From: Bacteroidales bacterium UBA4284
GTDB lineage: Bacteria > Bacteroidota > Bacteroidia > Bacteroidales > UBA932
NCBI GenBank assembly: GCA_002395925.1
Contig: DGVM01000082.1
Span: 1 to 7,505 of the forward strand
DNA length: 7,505 bases
Direction: 5' to 3'
Under the pieces are notes generated by a model. The model ran no database searches and had not been told where the DNA came from. It saw only the letters and a program-made list of their open reading frames with translations. Both the position numbers and the translations under genes were made by a program. Positions 6,047 to 7,505 of this stretch are shown piece by piece. The number at the start of each line of letters is the position of its first letter. Within the stretch, counting starts at the first letter, position 1.

Positions 6047-6817
6047 CTAGATGCAGGTATATCCGCCGTCAACAGCAATATTCTGTCCGTTCACATAAGT
6101 GCTGGCAGGAGAAGCAAGGAACAGCGCGCAGGTGTCGAGTTCTCCGCTCTTGCCATAACGTCCCATGGGGATGTTGTTCTTGGCGATGGCCTGGAAGAAA
6201 TCGCTGTCGAGAGTCTCGGTAGTAAGGTCGGTGTAGAAGTAACCGGGGCAGATGCTGTTAACGGTTACGCCGTACTTGCCCCATTCGGCTGCAAGAGCGC
6301 GGGTAAGATTGACAACGCCGCCCTTGGCTGCATGATAAGGAGCGCTGCCGACGATGAGATTGCCCACGAGGCCGTACATGGAAGCTATGTTGATGATGCG
6401 TCCGTAACCGGCCTTGATCATCTCTTTTCCGAATTCGCGGGCGCAGATGAATGTGCCGAAGAGGTCGATGTTCATTTCGTGCTTGAACTGATCGTCGGTT
6501 ATCTCTTCTGCGGGAGCGACTGCGCCGGTGCCGGCATTGTTCATGAGTATGTCCACGCGGCCGAACTTCTCCATGGTAGCTGCGACTGCAGCCTTGACTT
6601 TCTCGGTGTCTGTGATATCGCAAGCGAAAGGAAGTACCTCAACTCCGAATTCCTCATGAATGGCTTTGGCATTCTCTTCCAGGAGATTCATACGACGGGC
6701 AAGAAGGACGAGGTTTGCGCCCTGGCTTGCAAAAGCTTTGGCCATCTGGAGACCAAGTCCGGCAGAAGCACCGGTTACGACGGCCACGCGGCCGCTGAGA
6801 TCGAAATAATTCTTCAT
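6047..6817 (-). CDS. Classical short-chain dehydrogenase/reductase (gluconate 5-dehydrogenase- or FabG-like)
   Basis: Cytoplasmic NAD(P)-dependent oxidoreductase of 256 residues, the normal size for a classical SDR. The cofactor motif TGASAGLG is at 15-22, the acidic residue of CDITD near 66-70, NNAG at 93-96, catalytic N116, S146 in INIASMYG, Y161 and K165 in YHAAKGG, then PGYFYTDLT at 191-199 and the C-terminal VDGGYTCI. The arginine pair at 41-42 after the second strand suggests NADPH preference (inference). The PGYFxTxxT wording recalls gluconate 5-dehydrogenase (IdnO) type SDRs, but FabG-like and other sugar or alcohol reductases look similar, so the substrate is left open. Its ATG lies nine bases downstream of the gcvPB stop without a Shine-Dalgarno, so it is probably co-transcribed with it; a strong hairpin follows its stop. 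All catalytic residues are present. Confidence 0.9.
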   Translation of the reverse strand: MKNYFDLSGRVAVVTGASAGLGLQMAKAFASQGANLVLLARRMNLLEENAKAIHEEFGVEVLPFACDITDTEKVKAAVAATMEKFGRVDILMNNAGTGAVAPAEEITDDQFKHEMNIDLFGTFICAREFGKEMIKAGYGRIINIASMYGLVGNLIVGSAPYHAAKGGVVNLTRALAAEWGKYGVTVNSICPGYFYTDLTTETLDSDFFQAIAKNNIPMGRYGKSGELDTCALFLASPASTYVNGQNIAVDGGYTCI

Positions 6818-6826
6818 ATCAAAAGG

Positions 6827-7505
6827 TTAAAAATCAAATTTCAAAACTGGCTGACGGGCGGCGGCAGTCTCGTCGGGACGCCCGATAGGAGTATTGTGCG
6901 GAGCCGTATGCAGGAGTTCCGGATTTTCGCTTGCCTCGCGTGCAATGGTATGCATCACGTCGATAAAGGAATCGAGTGTCTGGAGCGACTCGGTCTCCGT
7001 AGGTTCTATCATCAGGGCCTGATGGAAAAGCAAGGGAAAATAAATCGTAGGCGCATGGAAACCGTAATCGAGAAGCCGCTTGGCTACGTCGAGCGTGGTG
7101 ACGTCACCGCCATCTGCAAGACCGTCGAATACGAACTCATGCTTGCAGACGCCGCTGATAGGAAGCTTGTAACTGTCTTTCAACGACTCTTTTATGTAGT
7201 TGGCGGCGAGGGTCGCAAGAGGGCCGGCAAGCCGTATATTCTCGCGGCCAAGCATGAGGATGTAGGCACAGGCGCGCACGATGACTCCGAAATTGCCATG
7301 GAATCCGCTGGTACGTGGAACGTCGAGCAGGTGCACCAGATGCTCCGCAACGCCGACAGGCCCGCTGCCGGGGCCGCCTCCGCCGTGGGGCGTACTGAAA
7401 GTCTTGTGCAGGTTGAGATGCATGATATCGAATCCCATGTCTCCGGGGCGCACCATGCCCAGAAGCGGGTTCATGTTTGCGCCGTCGTAATACAGCAGGC
7501 CGCCG
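6827..7505 (-). CDS. gcvPB: Glycine dehydrogenase (decarboxylating) subunit 2, C-terminal part (runs off right edge)
   Basis: PLP-dependent P-protein of the glycine cleavage system, subunit 2 of the split form: it decarboxylates glycine and passes the aminomethyl group to lipoylated H-protein. The reading frame continues to the window edge ([14 protein letters not shown] precedes the first internal ATG at 7474), so 225 C-terminal residues are visible. The PLP lysine lies in [18 protein letters not shown]. Also present are [17 protein letters not shown], the stretch [11 protein letters not shown], and MIEPTETES, all family landmarks. The tail ([19 protein letters not shown]) resembles split GcvPB, not the long single-chain GcvP usual in Bacteroides. 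Between the EHL following the PLP region and GNFGV the protein is about 20 residues shorter than the GcvPB I recall from Thermus; the reading frame is unbroken there. It is followed nine bases later by the SDR gene, so the two probably share a transcript. Its promoter is outside the window. Confidence 0.9.
   Translation of the reverse strand, partial: GGLLYYDGANMNPLLGMVRPGDMGFDIMHLNLHKTFSTPHGGGGPGSGPVGVAEHLVHLLDVPRTSGFHGNFGVIVRACAYILMLGRENIRLAGPLATLAANYIKESLKDSYKLPISGVCKHEFVFDGLADGGDVTTLDVAKRLLDYGFHAPTIYFPLLFHQALMIEPTETESLQTLDSFIDVMHTIAREASENPELLHTAPHNTPIGRPDETAAARQPVLKFDF

Overview
The window looks like a piece of a Bacteroidota chromosome, probably Bacteroidales with fairly high GC. Three signs point there. 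The gaps carry TAnnTTTG-type -7 boxes, the hallmark of the Bacteroidota primary sigma factor. The starts lack Shine-Dalgarno sequences. A gyrA gene stands divergent from a Clp-type gene, an order I recall (unverified) from Bacteroides. Every gene except one small plus-strand gene is on the minus strand, and genes cover nearly all of the window. No RNA genes, insertion sequences, CRISPR arrays or phage genes were seen.

From left to right: (1) the N-terminal 202 codons of DNA gyrase subunit A, running off the left edge; (2) a divergent plus-strand gene of 187 codons made of a ClpA/ClpC-type N-terminal double repeat with no AAA+ ATPase modules; (3) a minus-strand polysaccharide or glycan precursor operon read from about 4870 down to 1241, consisting of a membrane UDP-GlcNAc 4,6-dehydratase (WbpM/PglF/CapD type), a 94-codon internally deleted ZIP-family transporter, and a UDP-HexNAc 6-dehydrogenase (TviB/WbpO type); (4) a DUF1295 (steroid 5-alpha-reductase-like) membrane protein with its own promoter-like element; (5) a short intergenic region with a strong hairpin; (6) a classical SDR oxidoreductase only 9 bases downstream of (7) the C-terminal part of gcvPB, the P-protein subunit 2 of the glycine cleavage system, running off the right edge.

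The polysaccharide operon is tightly packed. The dehydratase stop and the ZIP-like GTG start are 5 bases apart, and the ZIP-like stop overlaps the dehydrogenase start as ATGA. A near-consensus Bacteroidota promoter (TTTG, 20-base spacer, TATTTTTG) precedes it. The two sugar enzymes act on the same class of substrate, UDP-HexNAc: one branches to 6-deoxy-4-keto sugars, the other to HexNAc uronic acids. The least ordinary items are the mini-ZIP inside this operon, the free-standing Clp N-domain gene beside gyrA, and a GcvPB about 20 residues shorter than usual just after the PLP-lysine region. I see no clear evidence of a wholly new multi-gene system. All family assignments rest on motifs read by eye, with no database search.
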